Shown here in pieces: positions 8,420 to 18,300 of a DNA stretch of 24,683 bases. The DNA lies in contig JAHBMJ010005776.1 of the NCBI GenBank assembly GCA_018398765.1, forward strand, positions 41,747 to 66,429, given 5' to 3'. The position numbers were made by a program, and so were the translations under genes. The notes under the pieces are model-generated. The model made no database searches. It had not been told where the DNA came from and was given only the letters and a program-made list of their open reading frames with translations. This DNA comes from Chromera velia. Lineage: Eukaryota; Sar; Chromeraceae. Within the stretch, counting starts at the first letter, position 1, and the number at the start of each line of letters is the position of its first letter.

Positions 8420-11400
8420 CTGCATGGAAGCGGGGACGCATGCAGACAGAATTTCCGGAAGGGGGCCATAGTCCTCTCCTCTCTCGACAATCATGCGCCA
8501 TATGCACTGCTGAGGTCTCATCAAAGGAAAGAAAGGAACGATCGAGGTAAAGAAGAGTCATCGGTGAAAGGAAAAAGAAAAGGCAAAAGGCGAGCGAAAG
8601 TACATGCAGGCGGACCTTCTCACCCCCAACAGTCCATCTGTGTCCGTGAGAGGATCCCAGAGCCAGAGCACGGAGGTTGAGAAACGCGACGGTCTCTGTC
8701 TTCCTGCAAGAGAGAGTACAACGGTAAGAACCGAATGTGAAGCAAGAGAGGCACAAAAAGAGACAAAACAACTTCTTTTCGGGAATTCTTCCTCCAAGGT
8801 ACGCAGGAGAGAGGGGAAAAGCTGAAAGCACAAGGAAAGGAACCCAGAAAAAAACGAATGCCGATCCGTCACTCTCTCCTTCATAGCTTCTCATTGTTCA
8901 ATAAACACACATTTCCTTTTCTTTTTTTTCCCCCAGTCTCCCCACAGAATCTGATTGCTCTCGCTCCCACACGCAGGCTTCCCGTTAGCTCTGTCTGGCC
9001 CGAGACTGACGGACCCCTCGGCCTCCCCCGGCACTTCCTGAGTGGTCATGAGGACCCGGAGAGCCCCGCAGACGGTCACACCGAGGCAGTCCCTCAGGTC
9101 CAGACTCTGGAGACGAGAGAGCCTGCATGCACTCACTCACGAGAGATCTTTAGGGCAAAGGACTGTCAAGAGGGGAGAAATATCTGTGTTCGACGTCTGC
9201 GTGATAAAGCGTGAGTACGGCGAAAATAAACCCTTTTGAAACAAGAGACTCTGTCTGCACAAGTCTCGGCCGAGGAGAGAGGTCTTGGTTTTTTGGACGG
9301 AAGCACTTGAAGAAGCAGTGGGAAGGGCGAAAGAAATGGGAGTAGACAGAGAAGACAGCGCAGGGTTGAGAAGGTTGTTTGCCGGCGTCCATCCTCTTCT
9401 ATGCGCAGGGAGGGAGACAGATTTGACACCGTCTCACAATTTGGTCTTCTTAGATGGTGACGCAGCAGCTGGGTGCGGAAGTGCTTTCGGCTAAGCAAGC
9501 ACGCGTTTTGTTTGACCCTTTTCGCTGCCTTCCCATTCTTCGAAAGGGCCCGTAATGTCTCGAAAGGGCCCCATGCACGAGTGGTGTGGCGACTGGAAGA
9601 AGACACAACAGAAGCCTGTGCTGCCTGCGTATGATCATCCCTTCCTTCTGTCTGACCTTTTGACCATTAGCATCACCGCCTTGTCGTTGAGCTTGCTGCA
9701 CCCCTTCAGGCTCAGATGGAGGAGGTTTAAGGGAGTTGCGGCAGTGGAGGCGATGGTGGTCAGAGCCGTCGGAGTGAGGTCCCCGTAGGACTCCACGTCC
9801 AGACAGGAGATATTCGGGTGCCTGCACGTGTGTATGTTATCAGAGATCATGCCCTTCGTTTGCTTGAATGGATATTTCTTTGAGTGCGGAGAGAAGAAAG
9901 ACGACAAGAGAAAGAGGCGATCAGGCAACAGAAAGGAGAGGCAACAACAAAATTAGAGCATACAACGAAAGAAAAGTCAGGGGAAAAACCTGTAGAAAGA
10001 ATGAATGAACAAACTCCAAAGCACGGCCAAGCACAAACCCACCCCACCCCCTCCCACTCACCCCTTCACAGCTTCCACGACAAACGAGGAAGGCACACCC
10101 ATATTCCTCATTCTCGTCATCAGCAGCTCACGCCGATTCCGCCTGACTGTTGCAGCCCAGCGCCGCGAAGCTGCGCAGAGAGGAGTAAAGAGGGGATTAA
10201 CATAAAGAGGATCGGTGAAAGAGAACACAAACGTTCAAAGTCCATTCACGCTTTCTCTTTGCTCTCTCTTTCCTGTAGTGGAATTGTACATCAATCAATC
10301 AATCAATGAATATGCCGTCACTGTGTCCCTCGAGGAAACAAAATCGGCAAGCCGCGCGGCAAATGTTCGTGGAATGCAATCAACAGCAACTGAGGAGAGA
10401 AACCTGAAAAGAGAGGTTGGGGGTTTGAAGCAAAAAACCCACGAACCAGTCATGGCATCACGGGGAGAACCCCGAAGGACGACCCATAGAAGATCGTCAG
10501 GCATTTCTTCGAGACACTCTCGCACAGAAGCCGCAATATCTGCCTGTCTTTGCCTCTCCTGCGCCCTTTCCTTCTCCTTCTGTCTCAGCTCTTGCTGCTC
10601 TGCCACCTCCTCCCGTCTTCTGTCAGCTTGGAAAGAGACAGGGAAGGCAGACGCAGCGGCAGGCGCCGGACGGCCTGGAAGGCCCCAAGCAGTTTTGCTC
10701 TTCGTTAGGGGCATTTTGGTTGTTGTTTTGTTTGGCCCTTGAGTGGAGACGGGCCCTGCTGCGGAGGGATTAACAACTGGAGGGGGGGGTGCTTTGCTGA
10801 GGAGGCGCCTGCGGTCAGGGAAACCGTGTGCAGCGGTAACGGGGGGGAAGCCTTCTCTAAGATACTTTGGGTTTTCATTCCCACTTCCCCTGCGCTTCAA
10901 CTTGTAGGGATTGTTGTCAGCATCATCTTTCGACGCTTCCGTTTCTCCCCCTTTGGGATGTTCGTTCTCCTTATTCCCCCCCACCCCTCTCGGCATGTGC
11001 CCTAGCTGTCCCCCAGGACCCCCGGCTCCTTTTGTTCCTCGTCCCCCCGTCTCCTCATTCTCTGCTGAGGGAGGAGGAGGGAGGTTGACGACCAGACGCT
11101 GCCCACCGAGTCCCCTCAGTGTCGTCTTCACAAGGCTGGAGGGATCCACCGGCCTGCATCCAAATCCATCCATCCATTCGTGCACTTACAAAGAAAGAGA
11201 GAAAAAAAACGAGTGCGCCCAGATTCGGGTGGTCGGTTAGTCAAGTAATGAAAAGTAGACCCAGTTCCTCGCCCAATCTCTTCTTAATTTGTGTTGGAAG
11301 GGAAGGGAAATGTGAGGCGACAACCAAGGAAAGGCGGGTGAGACACGAACCGACCTTCGATAGAAACAACGGACAAAATTAACCTACAAATGGTTTGTCT

Positions 11401-11855
11401 CCCTGCCTGCCTGTGTGCTTGGTTGACTGACTTTCGTCTGATGCCCGTTCCTTTCTCAGAGAGGTCAAAGGCAGAGGCCGAAGAAGAGGAAGAGGAAGAG
11501 ACGGTCTTCTTCTCCTTCGCCGCAAGGGAACGTCCAGCATCCCCCTCGGCGCCCCACAAACCCCCCGACATTTGTTTCCCTCCAGCCGAAGAAGATGCAA
11601 AGGCTCCCCCCTCTCTTCCAGTCTGCGAGGCCTGACTCAACGGCCCACCCTGAGCAAGAGGGGGGAGAGGTAGACAGAGAGGGAGAGCACATATGTTTTC
11701 TTTGAGGAAAAGACTGCTTGAGGATCGATTACTTGAGAGAGTCTTGCGTGCTCCCTGCCTGACCGTGTGCTTCATTCAACGCTTTGGCCTCTTCTGGGAC
11801 AAAGACAGATACGTCACCCGAAAAGAATTTTGTGGAGAAATCCTCTCTGCGTGCA

Positions 11856-11912
<57 letters not shown>

Positions 11913-11941
11913 GCATGTGTGTGGGTGAGAGAGAGAGACAG

Positions 11942-12006
<65 letters not shown>

Positions 12007-12800
12007 GGGAGAGAGAGCATGTGTGGGTGTGTCTGTCTGTCTTACTCTCCCTCCTTGGGCCCCATTCGTTCTCTCATCAACCCCCCGCCCGGGCTTTGCT
12101 CGATCGACGCTCCGTTCTCCCTCCCTCTCCCCCTCCCCTCCCTCCCGGTCTGTCTGTTTTTCTGTCTGTCTACTCACAGCAGCCTTCTGTTGTTCCCGAG
12201 GCCCCGCCTGCCGTTTCTCCCCCGCTCCTCCTCCTCCCGTCTGCCCTCCAGATCCAGACCCCCTCTTCCGGATGGAGGCAGCAACGTCGGCCATCTTGTG
12301 CAGCTGCATGTACGTGGACAGGGAAGGGGGGAGGGGGGAGGGGGAAGGACATCGTGCAGTGGGAAGCTGAATCAAGACAGGAGGCAAGTGAATAAAATAA
12401 GTAGAACGAACAGCAGACGACGATCACTTCGGTTCTCGGTCAAATCTGGTCGTGGGCGTATGAAGGTCGTTTAGCGAGAGAGAAAAAAAGAGGACAGACA
12501 GACTCGAAAGATTATTCATTGCATGGAGACTGAAAAAGTGCACCTTTCTTCCGCGCTCTTTCTTCCTTATCTGTCCCCAAAAACTAAACAGCGACGCAAT
12601 GAAGCCAGAGAACCCCAAAGAACTCACAAGGGGCTCGAGATTCAATTTTTCTGCTCCCGAGATCATCGCGTTGGAGCTCAAACCCGTCTGCACATCGAGA
12701 TACAGGGAGAAAGAGAGGCGGGGGGGTGAGGGTGAGAAGGAAAGCAGAGAGAGAGAGAAGAGAGGGGGAGGGAGAGAGAGACAGACAGACAGAGACAGAC

Positions 12801-12836
<36 letters not shown>

Positions 12837-13922
12837 TGGGTTATGCATCTCCATGTCGCTCTCTCTGCACGTGCTCTTCAGCGTACTTGGAAACTGTCAG
12901 CGGAAAAATATCAGCCTTGCGTGTCTTTTATGTGCAAAATCACACTTGAAATCGTAAGCAGTTCGAGAGTGTCGAGAAGAGTCTGCCAAGCTCCCTCACC
13001 TTTTCGTCCTTGTACGCGAGCGTTGCGCGTCCCTCGTGGAGGAACTTTGAATGAAGTTTTGTGACTGAGGAAATCTGCGGGAGGCAAGCAGACAGACAGG
13101 CAGACAGACAGGCAGGAAGCACAGATACTTGGCAGGACATGCGAGGGCCTGACTGGATATTGAGAGAGAGGGAAAGAGGAGAGGCGAAAAGGGCAGGAGG
13201 AAACCGCAGAGATCCCATGCACGTTCAGAGGGGAATGCAGAAGTGGAGGGAGGGAAGAAGAGGGAAGCCCACCTTGACAGAAATTGGCGCAACAAGACCA
13301 TGAACGCGCAGTGTTTCTGCAAAGAGGGAGGGAGGGAGACAAAGTGAAGGCCCTGAGGTATGTATGCAATGGCATTCCGTCTCCTTCCATCAACGCTCCG
13401 GGACAGAAAGGGGGTCACTCTGTGAAACCTAACTCTAGGTATCGGAGTTTTCTGACCAAGGCCAGGAGCCCTGTCAGTAGAAATACACAGAGTCCTTCGT
13501 GCTGCCAGGCAATGAGGCAAAGAGTGATGCGAGTGGGGAAACACTGGAGGAGGAAGAATTTTGGAGGATGGGTGTGAAGGGATGTGTACTCAGACAATGA
13601 CGGAGAACAGAAAACCCAACGTACCTCCAGCAAGTTCCCACCCTTTTTTCCCACCCTTCGCTTGAAGAGCTTGTCTTTCTTCCAGCGCGATTGGAGTGCC
13701 TCCGATCTCCACCGTCACTAATCCCCGAACAAAAAGAGACTGGCCTTCCTCTCCAGTCCCCCCTTGCCAGAGGCCATCATTGGAGGGCCCTGACGGAGCA
13801 GGGGGTCCTCTCCCCCGGTCAGTCTGCTGCACTTCTGTGCGTAGACCAGACTGACCACTGTACCCTCCGACCCTCGACTGCTGCTTCTGGTGGTGTTGTC
13901 TGAACAGCGACCGAGCGTCCAT
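5070..13922 (-). CDS. F-box / leucine-rich-repeat protein (AMN1/FBXL-like), about 20 exons
   Basis: Exons, read 5' to 3' on the minus strand: 13922-13625, 13470-13429, 13316-13273, 13074-13000, 12687-12628, 12303-12178, 11649-11432, 11153-10447, 10389-10322, 10170-10062, 9821-9657, 9122-9015, 8703-8624, 8419-8406 (uncertain), 8278-7955, 7589-7499, 7155-6831, 6375-6173, 5799-5690 and 5120-5070 (uncertain). All joins except 9/10 keep the frame. The roughly 1,080-residue product has a low-complexity N-terminal half, an F-box at about 505-546 and then cysteine-containing LRRs. F-box/LRR proteins recruit substrates to SCF ubiquitin ligases through SKP1, with the LRRs binding the substrate; they act in cytosol or nucleus. 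It is transcribed divergently from the DUF1997 gene. The substrate is unknown. Confidence 0.75.
5132..5155. repeat. (GGGAA)n pentanucleotide repeat
   Basis: About four copies of GGGAA on the plus strand. On the minus strand this is the pyrimidine tract in front of the candidate last acceptor (TTGTTTGCAG) of the F-box gene. Confidence 0.85.
5547..5577. repeat. (GGCA)n tetranucleotide microsatellite
   Basis: About seven to eight GGCA units in the last long intron of the F-box gene. On the coding strand it reads as a TGCC-rich pyrimidine tract. Confidence 0.9.
6526..6571. repeat. Alternating purine-pyrimidine (CA/CG)n tract
   Basis: A CACACACG run merges into CGCGCGCGCG, an alternating sequence of the kind able to adopt Z-DNA. 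It lies in the intron between F-box exons 17 and 18. Confidence 0.85.
8624..10170 (-). CDS. Exons 10-13 of the F-box/LRR gene: start of the LRR domain
   Basis: Exon 10 (10170-10062) reads SRRWAATVRRNRRELLMTRM and ends at GTGAGT. Exon 11 (9821-9657) gives HPNISCLDVESYGDLTPTAL and LLHLSLKGCSKLNDKAVMLM. Exon 12 (9122-9015) gives RLSRLQSLDLRDCLGVTVCG, and exon 13 (8703-8624) TETVAFLNLRALALGSSHGH. The repeats follow the cysteine-containing LRR pattern (LxxLxLxxCxxLTDxxL) seen in AMN1 and FBXL proteins. The 10/11, 11/12 and 12/13 joins are all phase 2, and each join regenerates an uninterrupted LRR (for example VK|RLSRLQSLDL), which is strong support for the splice sites. Confidence 0.8.
10322..11153 (-). 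CDS. Exons 8-9 of the F-box/LRR gene: proline-rich linker, charged helix and F-box
   Basis: Exon 8 (11153-10447) encodes Pro/Gly/Asn-rich sequence. A highly charged, probably helical stretch rich in Arg, Glu and Gln follows (EQQELRQKEKERAQERQRQ). It then starts an F-box, ECLEEMPDDLLWVVLRGSPR. A 57-base intron (GTTCGT...CTCCTCAG, 10446-10390) is removed in phase 1, and exon 9 completes the motif: AMT|VAVDCIPRTFAARLADF. This matches the usual order of an F-box (LPDDLL, then P-x-D, then C-R-x-F-x-x-L-A). Because the intron length is a multiple of three and has no stop, an unspliced form with 19 extra residues inside the F-box is also possible. Confidence 0.75.
11432..13922 (-). CDS. Exons 1-7 of the F-box/LRR gene: low-complexity N-terminal region
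   Basis: Exon 1 starts with ATG at 13922 (MDARSLFRQHHQKQQSRVGG) and ends at GTACGT. Exons 2-6 are tiny (42, 44, 75, 60 and 126 bases) but each lies between an AG acceptor and a GT donor with matching codon phase. Their peptides include LLALVRKLRYLEL, TLRVHGLVAPISVK, SSVTKLHSKFLHEGRATLAY and TGLSSNAMISGAEKLNLEPL. Exon 6 has a Gly/Gln-rich stretch after LHKMADVAASIRKRG. Exon 7 is Ser-, Gly- and Lys-rich and ends IRRK at a GTCAGT donor. No known domain is visible. The exon 2 donor (GTTTCA) is the weakest; it is supported mainly because the phases on both sides fit. Confidence 0.7.
11861..12000. repeat. Composite (CT)n-(CA)n-(GA)n microsatellite able to fold back
   Basis: The order on the plus strand is (CT)n at 11861-11912, a short GCATGTGTGTGGGTG spacer with (GA)n, (CA)n at 11946-11975 and (GA)n at 11976-12000. 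The CT and GA tracts are complementary, so a single strand could form a long hairpin with the CA tract in the loop. It lies in the intron between F-box exons 6 and 7. Confidence 0.9.
12735..12832. repeat. (GA)n / (GACA)n purine-rich microsatellite
   Basis: A long purine run of GAGA units mixed with GACAGACA units. On the coding strand of the F-box gene it is a TCTG/TC tract inside the intron between exons 4 and 5. Confidence 0.9.
13086..13117. repeat. (CAGACAGG)n repeat
   Basis: Short tandem CAGACAGG/CAGACAGA units. On the minus strand this is the pyrimidine-rich tract directly before the acceptor (CCTCCCGCAG) of F-box exon 4. Confidence 0.85.
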
Positions 13923-14520
13923 TTTTGCGGTTCAACTTAGCGAGACCGAAAAAGGAAATTACGGAAGATAGCAGACAATCGAAGGGCAGCAGTTTTGAAA
14001 ATCCCTCCAATTTTGCAAGCATGTTCAAGAGGGGATGGAACTGCATGGAAGGTGTACGAATCGAATAAGTCAACTCAGAAGAGGGCAAGTTGATGCAAGT
14101 TGACATCAAGTTGACACATCTGGAAGGCATGGAATTTGCAAGACAAAATTATCGCGGGACCGCCCTCGGCCCCGGCCCATTTTCGCGTGTCCTTTCGCGC
14201 GTCCCAGTGGATGCATGGTCTGCATGGTCCCCGCGCGCGAGCATGCGACCGGGCGAAAGGCCCCCGGCATGCCAATTCAAATTACGCAGCGCGGCCGGAA
14301 TCGCAGCGCGGTCGGACCCCAGCGCCGATGGACCCCGGCCGGCGACAGGTCGAATCAGGTCGACAAAAAAGTTGCACTGTGTCAGAACAGGGGTGGATGA
14401 ATCTTTCCCCTCTTGCAGACACACACCCCTCCCCCTGCGTCAGGCTTGTTGCACCATAACTTCTGTGTTAATGTAAGTGCGTTTTGATCGCTGGGAATTC
14501 CTGGCTGGTCGCACATCAAG
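13923..14520. promoter_or_regulatory. Divergent promoter region shared by the F-box/LRR and DUF1997 genes
   Basis: These 598 bases separate two start codons pointing away from each other, so both 5' untranslated regions and promoters should lie here. No TATA box is obvious. Visible structure: three CAAGTTGA motifs at 14086-14093, 14096-14103 and 14107-14114, and a CpG-rich block at about 14150-14345 with a repeated CGCAGCGCGG. The bases just before the plus-strand ATG are ATCAAG. Confidence 0.6.
14086..14114. promoter_or_regulatory. Three CAAGTTGA motifs at about 10-bp spacing
   Basis: CAAGTTGA occurs three times, starting at 14086, 14096 and 14107. The 10- and 11-bp steps place all copies on the same face of the helix, as expected for cooperative binding of a transcription factor. 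Similar TTGAC/GTCAA elements lie close by (AAGTCAAC near 14068). The factor is unknown. Confidence 0.5.
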
Positions 14521-15406
14521 ATGGTTTCCACCTTTTCTATTCTTCCGTCACTATGCGTGTTTGTGTGCTTGAGGGTGTCTTCATCTTTTCGTGTATTGCT
14601 GCATGGTGACGTTTCATCACAACGTAGAGGATCTTTTTTGTCACGCGGGAGATACAGCAATGGTCCCTTTCGGGAACGAGGGCGTGTGAGCTTGCAAGCG
14701 ATCGGGTTGAGTGAGGAGACGGTAACACAAACAGAGGAGAAGAAGAAGGTCCCAACTTCCGAACAAGACAAGCATTCTCACAAGGATCATCGAACGTCTG
14801 CTCATGAGGTAAATGGTGTGGAAGATGATGGCTTCGTCTTTCACGGAGTGCCCATCACGTTCCATGCAATCCGCACAGGTGCGTGGCTGAGGGTACGAGA
14901 CGGTGAAAGGGAAGGGGAAAGGGGGGTGCGCGCAAAGAAGACGGAGAAGGGTCTGTGTCTATGCGTGCACTCAGGCATGAGAAATCTATCTGCACCTCTG
15001 TTTGAGCGTGTATGTTCGAGTTTGAAATGGTCATCTGAGAAAGTCTCTCCTGGTTTCCCTGCCCTCCTCTCTACTGTACGTGACTCTGTGTACGTACATG
15101 TATCGATGTATGCAGCGTCGATCGAAGTGGAGGAGAAAAACCGGACTCTGACCGACTACTTGTCACTACCACCCACGGACTATTCGATCCTCTCTGAGGG
15201 GAGCATAGAGAGGCTCAACGATACTCACTTCCAGTCAGTCAAAGGCTCGAAGGTCCTTCCTTGCTCTCTTCATCTTTTCTCTTCAAACGCGGCTCTCTGG
15301 TCGATGGTTTCTCCGTCGTTTCCTCCGGGAACCAATTGTGGGCCATCCAAGGCTCCATCTTTCAGCTTCAAACAGGCAGGCAGCAGGACTCCTCTAGAGA
15401 CCTGTA

Positions 15407-15478
<72 letters not shown>

Positions 15479-16511
15479 ACGAGCGAAACAGTTCGTGAGT
15501 CCTTTTTCCCTTCAGACAGGCAAGCAGGGAGACAGGCAGGAAGGGGAGAATGTGGGGGGGAAGGAAGACGGAAAGCAAGAAGGGGAGGGGGGAGGGAAGG
15601 TGTATATATCTACCTGTATCTCTCTCGCTCTCACTCTCACACTCTGTCTCTCGCTCGAATGCCCCCTTGTCTCTCTTCTAATGTCGTCATGCAGATACAA
15701 ACTGGACCCCCAAAAGTTCTTCAACGTCCAAGTTGGGTCCACTCTTATCACGGAGGTGCGTGCGCTCACCCGCTTGGTTTGTGGGACGTATCAAACCGTT
15801 CATATGTCTGTGCTGATATGCGCATATCTTTCTAATTCCATCCCACCGCATGTGGGGGCTTCCCCCAGCCGTGTTGGTGTGGTCTATTTTCACCTTTGTG
15901 TGTCAGAGAGAAGGGAAAGAAAGATACAGGAAAAAGCATTTACTCGGTCTGTCTCTCTGTCTCAATCTCTCAGTGGGTTCATTGTGTGTGCATGGAAAGG
16001 AGGAAGGAAGAGAAAGGAACATATAGTGTGTCTGTCTGTTTGCCTGCCTGTCTTGTCTGTCAAAAGAGGATGAAGAAAGAGAAAAAGGAAAAGAACAGAC
16101 AATATAGTCTGTCTGTATTGTAATGTTGAAATCAAGAGTGTTGTCTGCGTAAAGAGGAGAAGGGAGAAGAAGAACGACGTGCAGTTTGTCTATCTCTCTG
16201 TATAGTCTGTCTGTCTCTCTCTCTCCATGTCTTTCCACCAAGAGACTCGAAGTCTGTCCGCACAGTTGCATGATTACATGCCGCTTTCTTTGAAAGCGTG
16301 CGCATGCTTGTGTGGTGGTCTGTAAATCTTTGACAATTTGTGTTTGTCTGAGTACATCACGTGTTCGCGAGTACATCACGTGTTTGCACGTGCCTGTGCT
16401 TCTTTCTTTCTTTCTTTCTGGCTGGCTGGGTGCAGGTGGTTGTGGATCCGTCGGTCCCTTCTTCTCTGATCCAGGTGAAGGACTTCTCCATGGAGTGAGT
16501 TTCTTTCTGTC

Positions 16512-16564
<53 letters not shown>

Positions 16565-16745
16565 CTTTCTGTCTCTCTTTCTGTCTCTCTCTTTCTGTGT
16601 CTCTTTCTGTCTCTTTCTCTGTCTCTCTCTCTGTCTCTCGTTCGGTCTCTATTTCTGTCTCTCTCCCTCCCTCTCTCTCCCTCTCTGTCTCTCTCTCTCT
16701 CTCCCTCCCTCTGTGTGTCTCTCTCTCTCTCTTTCGTGCTCTCCA

Positions 16746-16796
<51 letters not shown>

Positions 16797-18152
16797 CTGT
16801 GTCTGTGTCTGTGTCTGTGTGTCTGTGTGTCTGTGTCTGTCTGCACCTCCCCAATGAGTCTATGGCGCTTCCTTTTAAGTTCTCTTCTCCCTCTCCTTTC
16901 TTCTGCTTGACTGCAGCATCCGGCCCCTGGCGTCGCGTCCGAGCGGGAAGCTCTTGAGGGAGTTGCAGGAGGTTGTGCGGTCAACTAACGTAAACTCTTA
17001 CGGTCTCACGAAGGGGATTAACTTGCAGGAGAGAAGAGCGGGGGCTGGACACGGGAGGGAGGCGCCCCCGATGATTGAAACAAAAATGGAAATAAAAGTA
17101 AGTCAGTCAATCAGCCAGTCTCGCATCTGATCAATGAATTAATCAGTCATAGTGAGTCAGTTGGCCGGTCGGAGAACGTTTTCCTTCTGCCTGTTACCCC
17201 CCCTGCATCCAAAGCTGCTCAACCACCCATAGAGGTGCTGAAGCACGTCTGGCACGCAGAAGAGCTCGTGAAAAAGAGGGAGAGATGTTGTGTTCAGTAA
17301 TTTGGGATTTTAACCAGGGGCGTGAAGAAATTTGCTCGCTTCCTTTGTCAATGGGGCAACGAGACTCTTTATTCTCTCATCAGTTTAGCAAAACAAGTGC
17401 CTCTCTACCATTCTCGTCGTATCTGCGTTTTCTTTGAGCACACTCTCTCATCATGTGCGCCCCTCTTCTGTCTCTCGTGTCCTCCTTTCTGCCTCCAACC
17501 CTTCTGTTGAGTTGAATGAAGGTGAGCGCAAAAGTGCCTAAAAGGACGCTGGTCCCGGCACGGATTGTCGAGGCGACAGGATCTTTTGTCCTGCAGAGAA
17601 TTTTGAACATCATTCTCCCGAGGTTTTTGAAACAGCTGCGGGCTGATTTTGACAGGTCCGTCGAATTGAATTGGGATTGATGAAGCTGTCTTTCTTTCCT
17701 TCTGTATGGCTGCCTGAATGATGCGTAGGTCAGGTCAAGAGCCAGTGTCTTTTCTTTCCCCCCTTCGTTCCTTGGCTTTCCTTCTTTCCTTTCTTCTCGC
17801 TTTTGTGCTTGCCTTTCTTCCTGCCTGCCTGCCGGCTTGATTCTGTTCTGCCACTTTCTTTCTTTTTTCTTTTTTTTTTCTTTCTTCTCGTCTTTCCGAT
17901 CCAGCCGTGTTTCCTGTGAGTACATATCTCTGTGAGTCCTTCCGTAATTTGACAGGCAATGCCTCACTGGATTGATTGCTTTCTCCCTCCTCTCCCTCTT
18001 CTGTGTCTCTGTCTTTTTTCAGATGGTCCGCAGGGTCTGCTGACAGGTCTGCGCTGAGTCAGGGGGGACTTGCGGAGCTTGAGATGGCGGAGGACGAGGG
18101 CGTGCAAACAGACGAGGGAGGGCCCTCAGGAGACGACATTTTGAACGGGTAG
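14521..18152 (+). CDS. DUF1997 family protein, probably plastid-targeted, seven exons
   Basis: Exons: 14521-14878, 15116-15233, 15695-15755, 16436-16494, 16917-17097, 17522-17655, 18023-18152. All joins are in phase and the total is 346 residues plus TAG. The N-terminus (MVSTFSILPSLCVFVCLRVS) is a hydrophobic signal-like segment followed by a Ser/Arg-rich region, as in bipartite plastid presequences of complex-plastid algae. Exon 2 carries LPPTDYSILSEGSIERL, exon 3 YKLDPQKFFNVQVG, exon 4 VVVDPSVPSSLIQVKDF, exon 6 VPKRTLVPARIVEATG and ILPRFLKQLRADFDRW. These match the DUF1997 order (LPxxQY, FFNxxV, PxxxLPxxxLExTG, RFxxxLxxDxxxW). The family occurs in cyanobacteria and plastids and its function is not established. 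The tail is acidic. The domain ends within exon 7, which also gives the stop. Confidence 0.9.
15408..15474. repeat. (CA)n followed by (GA)n microsatellite in DUF1997 intron 2
   Basis: Adjoining CA and GA dinucleotide tracts lie between exons 2 and 3 of the DUF1997 gene. The junction CGCAGAGAG could mimic a splice acceptor, but the downstream frame does not fit the family. Confidence 0.9.
16496..16850. repeat. 355-bp (TC)n/(TCTG)n tract filling most of DUF1997 intron 4
   Basis: From the exon 4 donor (GTGAGT at 16495) the intron is almost only TC, TCTG and TGTC units for about 350 bases. It ends in a (TG)n segment at about 16787-16840. The acceptor CTGCAG follows at 16911-16916. The pure pyrimidine strand is the coding strand. 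Confidence 0.9.
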
Positions 18153-18154
18153 AC

Positions 18155-18300
18155 AGGCACACAGACAGAGAGACAGACAGGCAGAAAGACAGACAGACAG
18201 AGACAGACAGAGAGGCGTGACAAAGAAAAAAAGGGAGAGAGACAGACCGAAAAACCGAGAGACAGGCAGCCAGGTAGAGGAGGACAGACAGGATGGATGG
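18155..18300. repeat. (CAGACAGA)n-type microsatellite
   Basis: Degenerate CAGACAGA, GACAGGCA and GAGAGACA units start within a few bases of the DUF1997 stop codon. The minus-strand reading is a TCTG pyrimidine tract. Confidence 0.85.

Noticed and set aside
11693-12395. Frames encoding long runs of SLSLSL, THTHTH or RERERE
   Set aside because: These are translations of (CT)n, (CA)n and (GA)n microsatellites, not proteins.
13441-13470. Alternative exon 2 frame reading APGLGQKTPIPRVRFHRVTP
   Set aside because: It is open but does not match the codon phase of exon 1 and exon 3; the LLALVRKLRYLEL frame does.
5393-13903. Many plus-strand open frames of 60-240 codons between 5 and 14 kb
   Set aside because: They run through introns and microsatellites of the minus-strand F-box/LRR gene, show repetitive composition, and lack recognisable domains, whereas the minus strand gives phase-matched LRR exons.
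16357-16984. Frames with (SVSLS)n and (RERERD)n over the TC/TCTG tract
   Set aside because: The tract is DUF1997 intron 4; the flanking exons join in phase without it.
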